Shown: positions 26,945 through 36,549 of the stretch, one piece after another | How the letters are laid out: each line of letters begins with the position of its first letter | Numbering within the stretch: position 1 is the stretch's first letter | NCBI GenBank assembly: GCA_022791815.1 | Contig: JAAVZU010000020.1 | Location: forward strand, 1 to 41,537 | DNA: 41,537 bases | Direction: 5' to 3' | Origin: Lachnospiraceae bacterium | GTDB taxonomy: Bacteria; Bacillota; Clostridia; Lachnospirales; Lachnospiraceae | The notes under the pieces: generated by a model | Database searches by the model: none | What the model saw: only the letters and a program-made list of their open reading frames with translations | Told to the model about the DNA's origin: nothing | Program-made: the position numbers and the translations under genes

Positions 26945-26972
26945 TTTACTATAAAATTCCTAACAAATGGCT
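26945..26972. repeat. 28-bp block shared with the bioB leader
   Basis: 24 of 28 bases match 39005-39032 (TTTACTATRAAAKTCCTRAC then AAATGRCT). This ties the tyrS-downstream gap to the right end of repeat copy B. A stem TTACAAAGTGT...ACACTTGTAA (about 26990-27031) follows, without a T-tract. Confidence 0.4.
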
Positions 26973-27084
26973 TTGTTTTGTGCCAGCTTGCTTACAAAGT
27001 GTGCAGGCATTCCACCTTACAACACTTGTAAAAATCAGATGAATCCTTACAGTAATCTTTTAAACATGTATATTTACTTTACTC

Positions 27085-28308
27085 TTAGTTTAATATTACT
27101 TTATGATATACCTTCTTACCTTTACGAATCTTAATACTATCTCTTAATTGTGCCTCTGTAATTCTTGTTTCCACAGCAACTTTTTCTTCATTTACGGAAA
27201 CGCCGCCTTGCTGAATCAGGCGTCTTGCCTCTCCTTTTGAACCAACCAGCCCACATGCTAACATTAAATCCAAAATACCAATTTCTCCATTTGTCAATTG
27301 TTCTATGGCAAGTTCTGTGGTAGGCATATTGGAATCGTCTCCACCTTTGCCAGAGAATAATGCATGAGAAGCCTCTTTGGCTTTTGTGGCTTCTTCCTCT
27401 CCATGTACTAAAGCAGTTAATTCATAAGCCAGAATCTCTTTTGCCTCATTTAACTGACTTCCTTCCCAGCTATCCATCTTTTCCACTTCCTCTAATGGAA
27501 GGAAGGTAAGCATACGGATACATTTCAATACATCTGCATCTCCTACATTTCTCCAATACTGGAAGAATTCAAAAGGAGTGGTCTTATTTGGATCAAGCCA
27601 TACTGCTCCATTGGCAGTTTTTCCCATTTTCTTTCCTTCTGAATTTAATAAAAGAGTAATTGTCATGGCATAAGCATCTTTTCCTAATTTGCGCCGGATA
27701 AGTTCTGTTCCCCCAAGCATATTAGACCACTGGTCATCCCCACCAAACTGCATATTACATCCATAGTGCTGGAACAAATGATAAAAGTCATAAGACTGCA
27801 TAATCATATAATTAAATTCTAAGAAACTAAGCCCTTTCTCCATTCTCTGCTTGTAACATTCTGCACGAAGCATGTTATTTACAGAAAAATGAGGTCCCAC
27901 TTCCCTCAATACATCTACATAATTTAGCTTTAACAGCCAATCTGCATTATTTACCATGATTGCCTTGTCTTCTCCAAACTCAATAAAACGCTCCATCTGT
28001 TTTTTAAAACAGTCACAGTTATGTTGAATAATCTCTGGCGTCATCATAGTACGCATGTCCGTTCTTCCAGAAGGGTCTCCCACATATCCTGTTCCACCAC
28101 CAATTAAAACAACAGGCTTATTTCCAGCCATTTGTAACCGCTTCATTAAGCATAATGCCATAAAATGTCCCACATGAAGGGAATCCGCTGTTGGATCAAA
28201 TCCAATATAAAATGTTGCCTTTCCATTATTTACCAATTCTTTAATTTCTTCTTCATCTGTAACCTGGGCAATTAAACCTCTGGCTACTAATTCATCATAA
28301 ATCGTCAT
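27085..28308 (-). CDS. tyrS: Tyrosyl-tRNA synthetase
   Basis: 407 aa class I synthetase. HIGH-type motif HVGH at 45-48 ([12 protein letters not shown]), KMSKS-type KMGKT at 227-231 ([11 protein letters not shown]), and GGDDQWSNM near 189. The C-terminal S4 RNA-binding domain (about 340-405) has the [15 protein letters not shown] stretch. It lies 54 bp after argC with no T-box leader between them, so it is probably cotranscribed with argC, an unusual partner for tyrS. Confidence 0.97.
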   Translation of the reverse strand: MTIYDELVARGLIAQVTDEEEIKELVNNGKATFYIGFDPTADSLHVGHFMALCLMKRLQMAGNKPVVLIGGGTGYVGDPSGRTDMRTMMTPEIIQHNCDCFKKQMERFIEFGEDKAIMVNNADWLLKLNYVDVLREVGPHFSVNNMLRAECYKQRMEKGLSFLEFNYMIMQSYDFYHLFQHYGCNMQFGGDDQWSNMLGGTELIRRKLGKDAYAMTITLLLNSEGKKMGKTANGAVWLDPNKTTPFEFFQYWRNVGDADVLKCIRMLTFLPLEEVEKMDSWEGSQLNEAKEILAYELTALVHGEEEATKAKEASHALFSGKGGDDSNMPTTELAIEQLTNGEIGILDLMLACGLVGSKGEARRLIQQGGVSVNEEKVAVETRITEAQLRDSIKIRKGKKVYHKVILN

Positions 28309-28362
28309 TGTTTTCTCCTTTTTATATATTTCCTCAATATTTAATATTTGTAACTAACATTT

Positions 28363-29310
28363 TTATATTTGCAATCCTTTTGTAACTTCACAACCCAGTA
28401 CCAGATTCATACATTCGATGGCTGCACCAGAAGCACCTTTTCCCAAATTATCAAATTGGGAAGATAGTACAATACGTTCTTCATTTCCTGTTACATAAAT
28501 CTTAAGACCATCCCAGCCAGATTTCTCATTTCCTGCTAAAAATCCACTGGCTGCTATCGGATCATCAGAAACACTGACTTCTATAAATACAGAGTCTTTG
28601 TAATACTCTCTGTAATAATTAAGAAGGGAAAGTACAGTTTCTTTTTGGGATAGCATATCTGTAAAAATCGGTACAGATACCACCATTCCACTGTAATAAT
28701 CATCTATAATCGGTGAAAAGAGCGGTGTTCTTTCTAATCCTGTAATTTTTTGCATTTCCTTTAAGTGCTTATGCTGTTGGGACAAAGCATATTCTCTTCC
28801 TGCTGAAAATGCCCTAGGTCTGTCCTCATTTTCATAAGCAGCAATGGTTTTCTTCCCTGCACCACTGTACCCAGACAATGCAAAACTGGTAACTGGATAA
28901 TTCTTAGGAAGGATTCCTCCTGCTACCAAAGGATACACAAGAGAAATAAAACCAGATGCATAACATCCCGGAACTGCAATACGCTTGCCATTCACAATCT
29001 TTTCCTTATGTGCTTTGGATAATTCCGGAAATCCATACGCCCAGCCTTCTTCTGTTCTATGAGCTGTAGAAGTATCAATAATTACTACATTTTCGTTTTC
29101 CACCAAAGATACTGACTCCTTTGCTGCCACATCTGGCAGACATAAAAATGTAATATCGGATTGATTTATCATCTTTTTTCTTTCTTCTGGGGATTTTCTA
29201 AGTTCAGGATTGATTTTTAGTAATTCAATATCATCCCTTTCTGCAAAACGTTCAAAAATACGAAGTCCTGTAGTTCCCTCACTTCCATCTATAAATACTT
29301 TTGTTTTCAT
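28363..29310 (-). CDS. argC: N-acetyl-gamma-glutamyl-phosphate reductase (short type)
   Basis: 315 aa, matching the shorter ArgC subfamily rather than the 345-aa one. It reduces N-acetylglutamyl phosphate in arginine synthesis. NAD(P)-binding start FIDGSEGTTGLRIFERF and catalytic Cys116 in VPGCYASGF. Other arginine genes are absent from the window, although argS is 18 kb away. The ATG at 29310 has AGAGGA upstream. Lies between the Dabb gene (60 bp) and tyrS (54 bp). Confidence 0.95.
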   Translation of the reverse strand: MKTKVFIDGSEGTTGLRIFERFAERDDIELLKINPELRKSPEERKKMINQSDITFLCLPDVAAKESVSLVENENVVIIDTSTAHRTEEGWAYGFPELSKAHKEKIVNGKRIAVPGCYASGFISLVYPLVAGGILPKNYPVTSFALSGYSGAGKKTIAAYENEDRPRAFSAGREYALSQQHKHLKEMQKITGLERTPLFSPIIDDYYSGMVVSVPIFTDMLSQKETVLSLLNYYREYYKDSVFIEVSVSDDPIAASGFLAGNEKSGWDGLKIYVTGNEERIVLSSQFDNLGKGASGAAIECMNLVLGCEVTKGLQI

Positions 29311-29370
29311 ACTGTTTCCTCTTTTCTCAACTTAAATCTGTAACCATCCAAACACAAACTGCTCTATTTC

Positions 29371-29673
29371 TTAGTTCTCATAATCCAGACACATTCTTAC
29401 TTCCATAAATGGTCTGACTTTATTGTCTGCAACAGCTACATGTGCAGGATGTATTGCATAATTTTTCAAGGCTTCCTCGTCCTCAAAGGTAGAATCTAAC
29501 ATTAAATCTGCATTAGAGGATGCCAAAGATTCTGTCTGTACTTTTATCTCTACTAATCCTGGTATCTGCCCAAATAACCCTTCTAATCCTGCTTTAACCC
29601 CTTCTTTAATTACTTTCTTTTCTTCTGCTGTTTTCTCTTCTTTTATCTTCCATAAAATAATATGACGTACCAT
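29371..29673 (-). CDS. Dabb-family (stress-responsive A/B barrel) protein
   Basis: 100 aa. The opening MVRHIILWKIKEE, the central GLFGQIPGLVEIKV and the end PAHVAVADNKVRPFMEVRMCLDYEN match the Dabb dimeric alpha-beta barrel family. Small proteins of this family have varied or unknown roles. It has its own TTTTCA-17-TATAAT promoter and may lead an operon with argC and tyrS. Confidence 0.88.
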   Translation of the reverse strand: MVRHIILWKIKEEKTAEEKKVIKEGVKAGLEGLFGQIPGLVEIKVQTESLASSNADLMLDSTFEDEEALKNYAIHPAHVAVADNKVRPFMEVRMCLDYEN

Positions 29674-29712
29674 GTTACCTCTCCTTCTTGGCTTTCCTAA
29701 TCATTCTTTTTT

Positions 29713-29741
29713 ATTATACCTATTTTCTTCTAGTATGAAAA
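29713..29741 (-). promoter_or_regulatory. Promoter of the Dabb gene
   Basis: On the minus strand TTTTCA (29736-29741), 17 bp, TATAAT (29713-29718), about 40 bp upstream of the ATG. Confidence 0.5.
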
Positions 29742-29779
29742 GCCTTTTATTTAATTTTTCCATCTTCTTACACCTTTTG

Positions 29780-31528
29780 TTACTCTTCTAATGTGTAACA
29801 CATTTTCTTCGTTTTGCATATCATATATGCATTTGGAACTTCATAAGAAATACCAAAAAAACCTTCCACATATATAATCCAATCTTTGGAATTTCCCTCA
29901 TTAATATACCAATCTTCTGGTTCTCCTTCATAATAATCTTCTAAAAACGGAATACATAAATCTCCAAATAGCAATTCACCACGCTTACAAATGACTATAT
30001 TCTTAATATCAAGTTTTTCTTGTATTTCTACTTCATTTGGATAAGAATATACTTCTATATATATTTTAAAAAAAGTTTCAATAATTTTTTCCTGCATATT
30101 ATATATCTCATTTAAACTTTCCAAATAAAAAGAATTATAATTCTCGTCATAATCAATAATTCTAACAATCGGATTATGCTCTCCAAATGGAACCTTAAAA
30201 TTTTCACAAGTCAACTCATTTTTTCTGCTATCCTTTTCAAATATAAATTCCCCGAATCTTTTGTCACTTATAACTATTTCGGAAATATATTTTTTCGCAT
30301 ATTTTTCTTTTGCCATTTCATCTTTCTTTATACTAATAATTATTGCTATGAAAAAAATGAAAAGAGGACTTGAAAATAACATAAAATTTTTTATACCCAT
30401 TTTGTGTAAAATTAAAGTTAGAAAAGGAAGCATAATTGCCCAAACTAAAAAATAAAAAACTCCAATTACACTAAATGCTGTTTTTAAATGATCAATTAAC
30501 TTAATTTCTCCTTTACGATTCCTCATTGTCATTCCCCCATACATGTCTCTTACAAAATAATTTTTAAAAAGAACTTTTCCATCAATCGTACCAAAATAAT
30601 TGATATCAGATGTTTCACTATCCTTCTTCATAGAGTACTTATTAAAAATTGTCCCCATCTTTATATTCTTTGGCAGAAAGATATTATTATTTGTTAAATA
30701 AGACTTTCTTTTTATGATACCTGATTCATACTCATAAATATTAATTTTCTTCATTGGTGTATTGTAATTGCTAATTGTTGTTATATCATCAAACAATACT
30801 TGTTTCCTAAAGAAGAGCTTCCGTATTTGTAAGGGTGATATACCACAACAAAACCACTTTCCACAAAAAGATAATGCTACCCACAGGATACATTCGCCTA
30901 TAGCTATGGCAATTACTGTATCTTCTGCTGTTATTATCTCCTCTCCCACTAACATGATAAAGTTTACTGCAAGTATAAGAAAAATTCCAAGACTTAGGAG
31001 AATAGTAGCAAAAATGCTTCTTGCCCCCATTCCCTTAAAGCTTATACATTTTCTCACCAATGCTGCAATCTCACCTTTGCTCATTTTACGGGCAGTCTGG
31101 TCAATCTTCTCTACATTGGGATGTGGCAGACAGATACAAGAATTCCAATCCACATGTTCAAAGTAGGATGGGTTTTCCATTGAGATCATTCCTTTTGTTT
31201 GTTCATTTACACATATAGGAAAAAACTCTCCTGTATCAAAATACAAAAGTATTATCCTATCTTCTGGTTTGATATTCTTCATGTGATACACTGGATATTT
31301 TATTATATATGGATTCCCAGTAGAATCAACAAAATCATCCTCTACAAATAACAAGAACACACCATCGGGAATATTCTCTGTGTAATTCAGAACTGTTCCA
31401 CCATTTATCCAAAAAGTTCTATTGGCATCCATGTTTTTTTCCCCACCAAATAATGCCTGTTTCGGTAAAATATCTGCTATAGCAGTTCTAATAACTTGAT
31501 TTTCCTTCTCTGTACACTGTCTTCTCAT
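29780..31528 (-). CDS. Large membrane protein of unknown function
   Basis: 582 aa. Layout: a soluble N-terminus (1-165), two membrane helices (about 173-225), a soluble middle, two more helices (about 340-405), and a C-terminal soluble domain (about 420-582) rich in Tyr, Asp and Glu. The C-terminal part (DKRFGEFIFEKDS ... WIIYVEGFFGISYEVP) faintly resembles DUF2262-like or immunity-type domains; this is a weak impression. A GGAG site precedes the ATG at 31528, which overlaps the stop of a 50-aa membrane protein by ATGA, so the two are translationally coupled. Function unknown. Confidence 0.7.
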   Translation of the reverse strand: MRRQCTEKENQVIRTAIADILPKQALFGGEKNMDANRTFWINGGTVLNYTENIPDGVFLLFVEDDFVDSTGNPYIIKYPVYHMKNIKPEDRIILLYFDTGEFFPICVNEQTKGMISMENPSYFEHVDWNSCICLPHPNVEKIDQTARKMSKGEIAALVRKCISFKGMGARSIFATILLSLGIFLILAVNFIMLVGEEIITAEDTVIAIAIGECILWVALSFCGKWFCCGISPLQIRKLFFRKQVLFDDITTISNYNTPMKKINIYEYESGIIKRKSYLTNNNIFLPKNIKMGTIFNKYSMKKDSETSDINYFGTIDGKVLFKNYFVRDMYGGMTMRNRKGEIKLIDHLKTAFSVIGVFYFLVWAIMLPFLTLILHKMGIKNFMLFSSPLFIFFIAIIISIKKDEMAKEKYAKKYISEIVISDKRFGEFIFEKDSRKNELTCENFKVPFGEHNPIVRIIDYDENYNSFYLESLNEIYNMQEKIIETFFKIYIEVYSYPNEVEIQEKLDIKNIVICKRGELLFGDLCIPFLEDYYEGEPEDWYINEGNSKDWIIYVEGFFGISYEVPNAYMICKTKKMCYTLEE

Positions 31529-31677
31529 TTTTTCTCCTTTATTATTTTAATTATAATAGCTATAATACTAAGCAAACAACCTATATCAACAACTAAAGGT
31601 ACCCACCACAACCATATATAAGGATTATTAGGCATTAAAATAATAGCAAAACACAAAAAAACACCACCAAAAATCAT
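31525..31677 (-). CDS. 50-aa membrane protein coupled to the following gene
   Basis: The reverse strand encodes a very hydrophobic 50-residue peptide starting MIFGGVFLCFAIILM. It has two predicted membrane helices (2-15 and 21-44) separated by PNNPY, and a basic end KIIKEKK. Its TGA overlaps the ATG of the 582-aa gene (ATGA). Internal composition and the coupling argue for a real gene. Against it, no good ribosome site is adjacent: AAGGGAAG lies about 30 bases upstream. No family recognised. Confidence 0.45.
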   Translation of the reverse strand: MIFGGVFLCFAIILMPNNPYIWLWWVPLVVDIGCLLSIIAIIIKIIKEKK

Positions 31678-31775
31678 TATATGCGAAATTTTTTTTGATA
31701 ATATGCACTTCCCTTTTTATAATATAGAATTGAAAAAATATATCTCAGTATATACAATACTGTAATCACCTCTTT

Positions 31776-32552
31776 TTATTTTGCCACTCTTAAAATATCC
31801 ACTGTATGGGCACTTGCACCTAACATATCCTGTCTTTCACAGGTAGATAAATGATATTTTAGAAATAATTCAAATGTCTCTTCATCCATAGCATTTAAGA
31901 CTTGCCGCATATAATTTGCTGGTCCGTCTGGTGTAATAATCTTAATCCTCTCCAAATTTGCTTTCTCATTCAATGCATTGATATCTTCCATTCTCACATA
32001 ATCGTATAAATCTTTTTCCTCTGATATTACATGAAAATCCTCCGTCAGACGATTTTCCTTTATACTTTCTTTTATGTGGTTTTCCTTGAATCCAAAAGTT
32101 AGCACACTATAATCGTTCATGCAATAAGCAACCAAAATCACTCCATTGTTCCTTGTTACTCTTTTTGCTTCCAAAAGTGCCTGCAATTTATCCTCCTGTG
32201 TATACAAATGATACATTGGACCAAATATTAGGGTTAAATCAAAAGAATCCTCTTTAAAACGTGACAACTTTTTTGCATTCCCTTGATATGCCCGCACATT
32301 GCTTCCTTTCTTTTTTAGTATCCCCAAATTATACTTGACCAACTCTACTGCGGTTACATCATATCCTTCTTTGGCAAGAGCCACTGAATATCTTCCTGTA
32401 CCAGCCCCTACATCTAAGATTTTGGGATTGTCCATCTCTTCCAGATAGGTATGTATATACCGCATAGAAGTAATAAATTCAACCTGTCCATGTCGGCTGT
32501 TTAATCGTTTTTCTTCATTAAATTTGTTATAGTATTTTTCTAAATCTGTCAT
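31776..32552 (-). CDS. Class I SAM-dependent methyltransferase
   Basis: 258 aa. SAM-binding motif I ILDVGAGTGRYSVALAKEGY (about residues 40-59), acidic motif II VTAVELV, and DLTLIFGPMYHLYT, typical of the UbiE/methyltransferase-11 group. The substrate is unknown. The start has AAGGA 7 bases upstream. It is divergent from trpF across a 280-bp gap. Confidence 0.88.
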   Translation of the reverse strand: MTDLEKYYNKFNEEKRLNSRHGQVEFITSMRYIHTYLEEMDNPKILDVGAGTGRYSVALAKEGYDVTAVELVKYNLGILKKKGSNVRAYQGNAKKLSRFKEDSFDLTLIFGPMYHLYTQEDKLQALLEAKRVTRNNGVILVAYCMNDYSVLTFGFKENHIKESIKENRLTEDFHVISEEKDLYDYVRMEDINALNEKANLERIKIITPDGPANYMRQVLNAMDEETFELFLKYHLSTCERQDMLGASAHTVDILRVAK

Positions 32553-32781
32553 TTTATTGTCCTTCCAACTCTATGTATTCTAATATTCTTATTTTATCAT
32601 ATTTTATTTTTTATTGCTATCTACTGAAAGTACAATTCTATTTTACAATCTCATTTAACTTATTTTAACATTTTAAACATACAGAGGTATATGAGTAAAT
32701 AGCTGAACTGTCAAAAATTATCTAAATGCCTATTTGCTACATTATCGTATATTTCTTGTCTTTTATAAAAAAAAATGCTAC

Positions 32782-32787
32782 TATAAT
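32782..32787 (+). promoter_or_regulatory. Probable -10 of trpF in the 280-bp divergent gap
   Basis: A consensus TATAAT lies 45 bp upstream of the trpF ATG, without a good -35 (TTGTCT is 20 bp away). The gap 32553-32832 between the divergent methyltransferase and trpF genes is otherwise AT-rich, with no recognisable leader, trp attenuator or T-box. Confidence 0.35.
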
Positions 32788-32832
32788 AATCATACACCGC
32801 TATAACTAAAAGGAAAGAAAAGAGGAAATTTT

Positions 32833-33438
32833 ATGAAAATCAAGATATGTGGCTTAACCAGTCCAAAAGAAGCAATCTATCTGAACGAAAATCATGTAGA
32901 TTTTGCAGGATTTGTTTTATTTTTTCCAAAAAGTAAAAGAAACATTACAATAGAAAAGGCAAAAGAAATTTCTGCAAACCTTTCTTCTTCCATAAAAAAA
33001 GTAGCAGTTGTAGTTTCTCCTACCCTAAAACAGGCAAAAGAAATTGAAACTGCTGGTTTTGACTATATTCAGATTCATGGTGTAATGCCTAAAGAATTAC
33101 TTACAAATTTACATATTCCAATTCTAAAAGCGTTTAATATAGATGATATGGAACACTATTCTAACTATGTAAAGCAGCCTTCCATTGCAGGATTTGTTTT
33201 TGATGCCCATGAACCAGGAAGTGGCAAAACTTTTGACTGGAATCTTCTTCGCAATTTCCCCAAAAGTGATAAACTAATATTTCTTGCAGGGGGGTTGCAC
33301 CCAGACAATGTATCTGCTGCCATAAAAGCTGTTTCCCCGGATGTGGTAGATGTTTCTTCTGGGGTAGAATTTGATGAGGGTGCAGGAAAAGATCCAAATA
33401 AAATTAAGGCATTTGTGGAGGCTGTAAGGCAGTCTTAA
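32833..33438 (+). CDS. trpF: Phosphoribosylanthranilate isomerase
   Basis: 201 aa TIM barrel of tryptophan synthesis. It starts MKIKICGLTSPKEA with the catalytic Cys6. DYIQIHG, GFVFDAHEPGSGKTFDW (general acid Asp) and LAGGLHPDNV are family signatures. AAGAGGA precedes the ATG. It is the only complete plus-strand gene and stands alone without other trp genes, converging on bioA with a 14-bp gap that leaves no room for a normal terminator. Confidence 0.95.
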   Translation: MKIKICGLTSPKEAIYLNENHVDFAGFVLFFPKSKRNITIEKAKEISANLSSSIKKVAVVVSPTLKQAKEIETAGFDYIQIHGVMPKELLTNLHIPILKAFNIDDMEHYSNYVKQPSIAGFVFDAHEPGSGKTFDWNLLRNFPKSDKLIFLAGGLHPDNVSAAIKAVSPDVVDVSSGVEFDEGAGKDPNKIKAFVEAVRQS

Positions 33439-33452
33439 CTGTTACACACTTA

Positions 33453-34637
33453 TCACAAAAACCATGCTTTCATAGTATCTAACACCTGTATTAGCTGCTC
33501 TTCTTCAATGATATAGGGAACCATAGCATACATATAATTTAAGAATGGGCGGCTGAATACTCCTCTTTGACAGGCAAATTCCTGATATCCTTCCAAGGTT
33601 TTACTATCTTTTACTTCTATACATACACATCCTCCCATAATTCGTACTTCTTTAATACGAGAGTCTGCAAAACCTTCCATTTCCCTTTTTGTAATAGCTT
33701 CTATTTTATGAATTTTTTCTATATAATTTTCTTTTTCAAATAATTCTATAGATTTTAGAGCAACTCTACAGGCAAGGGCATTTCCCATAAAAGTAGGTCC
33801 ATGCATCAAGGCACAATCTGGGTCATCCGAATAGAATCCCTCGTATACTTTCTTATTTGCCACTGTAGCTGCATGTCCAATATAACCTCCTGTTAGTGCT
33901 TTTCCAAGTACCAAAATATCTGGTAATACCAAATCTGCCACAAAACGGTTGCCTGTTCTTCCAAATCCAGTTGCAACTTCATCAAATATCAACAATACAT
34001 CGTATGCATTACATAATTCTCTTGCTCTTTCTAAAAAGGATATATCATACATCCTCATTCCACCAGCACCTTGTAACAATGGCTCTACGATAAAACAATA
34101 AAAATCTTTTCCATGATTTTTAAATGCTTCTTCCAAAGCTTCTATTGTTGTTGGAATATGTATCACACCTTTTTTTTCAGTTATTATGGCATGGTAATCT
34201 TCATCATCTCCTACTTCCATAGTCTTAAAAGTATCTCCATGATAAGCATGTTCCAAAGATAATACCATATTTCTTCGTTTCCCTTGGTTAATATAAAACT
34301 GCAAAGCCATTTTTAGTGCTACTTCTACTGCTACACTTCCCGAATCGGAAAAAAAGCAATAGTCTAAATCCCCTGGCAGCCATTCCTGAAGTTTTTTAGA
34401 AAGCTGCCAAACGGGTTCGTGGGTTAAACCACCTAACATAACATGAGAAAAATTGTCTACCTGTTCCTTAATTGCCCGATTTAATACAGGATTTTTATAA
34501 CCATGTATCACACTCCACCAAGAAGAAACTGAATCAATCATTTTATGGTCTTTGGTATATAAATATACTCCTTGGGCGTCTACTATTTTGTATGGCTCCT
34601 TCATGGTTTTCATTTGCTGGTATGGATACCAAATCAT
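33453..34637 (-). CDS. bioA: Adenosylmethionine--8-amino-7-oxononanoate aminotransferase
   Basis: 394 aa from the ATG at 34637, with GAGGAG 7-8 bases upstream. An in-frame ATG at 34667 would overlap bioD and contains the ribosome site. BioA converts KAPA to DAPA with SAM as amino donor. PLP class III signatures: the SSWWSVIHGY substrate block, AYHGDTFKTM, IFDEVATGFGRTG and the Schiff-base lysine in LGKALTGGY. Last gene of the bio operon, 22 bp after bioD. Confidence 0.96.
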   Translation of the reverse strand: MIWYPYQQMKTMKEPYKIVDAQGVYLYTKDHKMIDSVSSWWSVIHGYKNPVLNRAIKEQVDNFSHVMLGGLTHEPVWQLSKKLQEWLPGDLDYCFFSDSGSVAVEVALKMALQFYINQGKRRNMVLSLEHAYHGDTFKTMEVGDDEDYHAIITEKKGVIHIPTTIEALEEAFKNHGKDFYCFIVEPLLQGAGGMRMYDISFLERARELCNAYDVLLIFDEVATGFGRTGNRFVADLVLPDILVLGKALTGGYIGHAATVANKKVYEGFYSDDPDCALMHGPTFMGNALACRVALKSIELFEKENYIEKIHKIEAITKREMEGFADSRIKEVRIMGGCVCIEVKDSKTLEGYQEFACQRGVFSRPFLNYMYAMVPYIIEEEQLIQVLDTMKAWFL

Positions 34638-34659
34638 TTCTATCACTCCTCGTACTTTC

Positions 34660-35343
34660 TCATTCATATATACTTTTTAATTTATCAATATTCATGTCTA
34701 GGTCTGTAGCATTTTCTTCTACACAGGCTAAGACTTTTAACCCAGTCCTATATTCACACATTGCAATATTATCTTCTTCTATTACATTTCCTTTATGGTA
34801 ATGGTTAAAGATAATCCCTTTTATCGGAATATCTCTGCTTTTCATATACTCTACGGTAAGAACCACACTATTAATAGTTCCAAGACCTGCATCTGCAATA
34901 ATAAGACAGGAAAGTCCAAGTTCTTTTATGATATCCTCCAGCCAAATCTTTTTCTCATCAAAGCAAATTGGACAAAGAATCCCTCCACTTCCCTCCATGG
35001 TTACATAATCATACTTGGAACAGACATCCCAATAGCCTTTTTTTACGATTTCCAGCTTTACCAGATTGCCCTCCACTCTGGAAGCAAGATGAGGAGAGTA
35101 AGCATTTTCATATATGTATGGACACATTTCTTCCAAAGGCTGTGCAATTCCTGAAATGTCTTTTACAATTAAAGCGTCTCCCGGAATCAGACTCCCATCT
35201 TTTCTTTTTTCATTTCCACTCATGGCAGCTTTGTAATAACCAACATTTTCTCTGTTCTCTGCTAATTTTTTCACAATAAGACCTGTTACAAATGTCTTTC
35301 CCACATCTGTACCAGTTCCTGTAATAAATAAACCTTTACTCAT
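34660..35343 (-). CDS. bioD: Dethiobiotin synthetase
   Basis: 227 aa. It closes the ureido ring of dethiobiotin with CO2 and ATP. P-loop FITGTGTDVGKTFVTG at residues 6-21, VTMEGSGGILCP and IADAGLGTINSVVLT are typical. AAGGA precedes the ATG at 35343. Next to bioA and bioF in one operon. Confidence 0.96.
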   Translation of the reverse strand: MSKGLFITGTGTDVGKTFVTGLIVKKLAENRENVGYYKAAMSGNEKRKDGSLIPGDALIVKDISGIAQPLEEMCPYIYENAYSPHLASRVEGNLVKLEIVKKGYWDVCSKYDYVTMEGSGGILCPICFDEKKIWLEDIIKELGLSCLIIADAGLGTINSVVLTVEYMKSRDIPIKGIIFNHYHKGNVIEEDNIAMCEYRTGLKVLACVEENATDLDMNIDKLKSIYE

Positions 35344-35355
35344 TTTAATTCCTTA

Positions 35356-35381
35356 TAACAGTTCAAAAATCGTTACTGTTA
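35356..35381. repeat. Short palindrome of the GTTACTGTTCAC family
   Basis: TAACAGT (35356-35362) and ACTGTTA (35375-35381) flank AAAAATCG in the bioF-bioD gap; TAACAGTTC and GTTACTGTTAC match the family core. Confidence 0.35.
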
Positions 35382-35394
35382 CGTATCCTTCCTA

Positions 35395-36549
35395 CTATAA
35401 TATACTTTTTGATAATGCTTCTACTAACCCATCCATTTCTTCTTTGGTATGGGAGGACATTAGTGCAATACGAAGCCTTGCTTTTCCTTTTGCAACGGTA
35501 GGATAACGGATGGCAGATATGTAATATCCTTGTTCCTGTAAATTATCCATTACCCTCATAGCTTTTTCTTCCTCTCCCACAATAATGGGTATAATTGCAG
35601 TTTCTGACTCTCCTTTTATTCCATTTTTCTTTAACTGACTACAGCAATAATGAATATTTTCCTGTAATTGCTTTACTCTCTCAGGCTCTTCTTCTATCAA
35701 TTCCAAAGCACGTTTAGATGCTGCCATTGTCACAGGTGAAAGTGAAGTGGAAAAAATAAAACTTCTGGATGTATTGATAAGATATTCTATAAGGAGTCTG
35801 GAACCACATACAAATCCACCTTCGCTTCCTATTGCTTTACTTAGGGTTCCCATAAGTATATCCACAGAACCTTCCATATTATAATATTCCTCTGTACCTT
35901 TTCCTGTATCTCCAATTACTCCAGTGGCATGTGCTTCATCAATCATAGAAAGAAGATGATACTTGTCTGCCAATTCTACCAATCTTGGCAAATTTACAAT
36001 ATCCCCATCCATGCTAAATACACCATCACTTACTATAATTCCAGACATACCTTCCCTTGCCTTTATTTTTTCTTCTAAATCATCCATATCATTATGTTTG
36101 TATATAACTGCCTCGGCTTTTGATAACCTGCACCCATCAATAATACTGGCATGATTTAACTTATCACTGTAAATCACATCTCCTTTTTTTGCTAATGCAG
36201 ATAAAATTCCTACATTTGCCATATAACCAGTATTATATACTAATGCGGCTTCTCTCTTTTTAAATCTTGCAATGGCTTCTTCCAATTCTGTATGAATCTG
36301 GCATGTTCCGGTAGTTAGTCTGGAACCACCAGAACCAATACCATATTCCTGTAAAATACGGCTGGCATATTCTTTTACTCTGAAATCATTACACATATCT
36401 AAATAACTATTAGAGGAAAATAAATGCTTTTCTTCTCCTTGCATATACACTATTTTTTGCTGCCCAGAATCAAAGGCAGTCATTTTGCGGTATAAATGAC
36501 TGGATTTTAAGTTAGAAAGCTCTGTTTCCATTCTGCTCCACTTGCTCAT
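35395..36549 (-). CDS. bioF: 8-amino-7-oxononanoate synthase
   Basis: 384 aa from the ATG at 36549, preceded by AAAGGGAGCAGGA. The longer in-frame start at 36615 lies deep inside bioW and is rejected. BioF condenses pimeloyl-CoA with alanine. Alpha-oxoamine synthase signatures: GSGGSRLTTGTCQIHTELE, IDEAHATGVIGDTGKG and the PLP lysine in GTLSKAIGSEGG. The start overlaps the bioW stop as ATGA, so the enzyme is coupled to the one that makes its substrate. Confidence 0.95.
   Translation of the reverse strand: MSKWSRMETELSNLKSSHLYRKMTAFDSGQQKIVYMQGEEKHLFSSNSYLDMCNDFRVKEYASRILQEYGIGSGGSRLTTGTCQIHTELEEAIARFKKREAALVYNTGYMANVGILSALAKKGDVIYSDKLNHASIIDGCRLSKAEAVIYKHNDMDDLEEKIKAREGMSGIIVSDGVFSMDGDIVNLPRLVELADKYHLLSMIDEAHATGVIGDTGKGTEEYYNMEGSVDILMGTLSKAIGSEGGFVCGSRLLIEYLINTSRSFIFSTSLSPVTMAASKRALELIEEEPERVKQLQENIHYCCSQLKKNGIKGESETAIIPIIVGEEEKAMRVMDNLQEQGYYISAIRYPTVAKGKARLRIALMSSHTKEEMDGLVEALSKSIL

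Noticed and set aside
28309-28362. T-box leader for tyrS
   Set aside because: The gap to argC is only 54 bp and contains no T-box motif or terminator.
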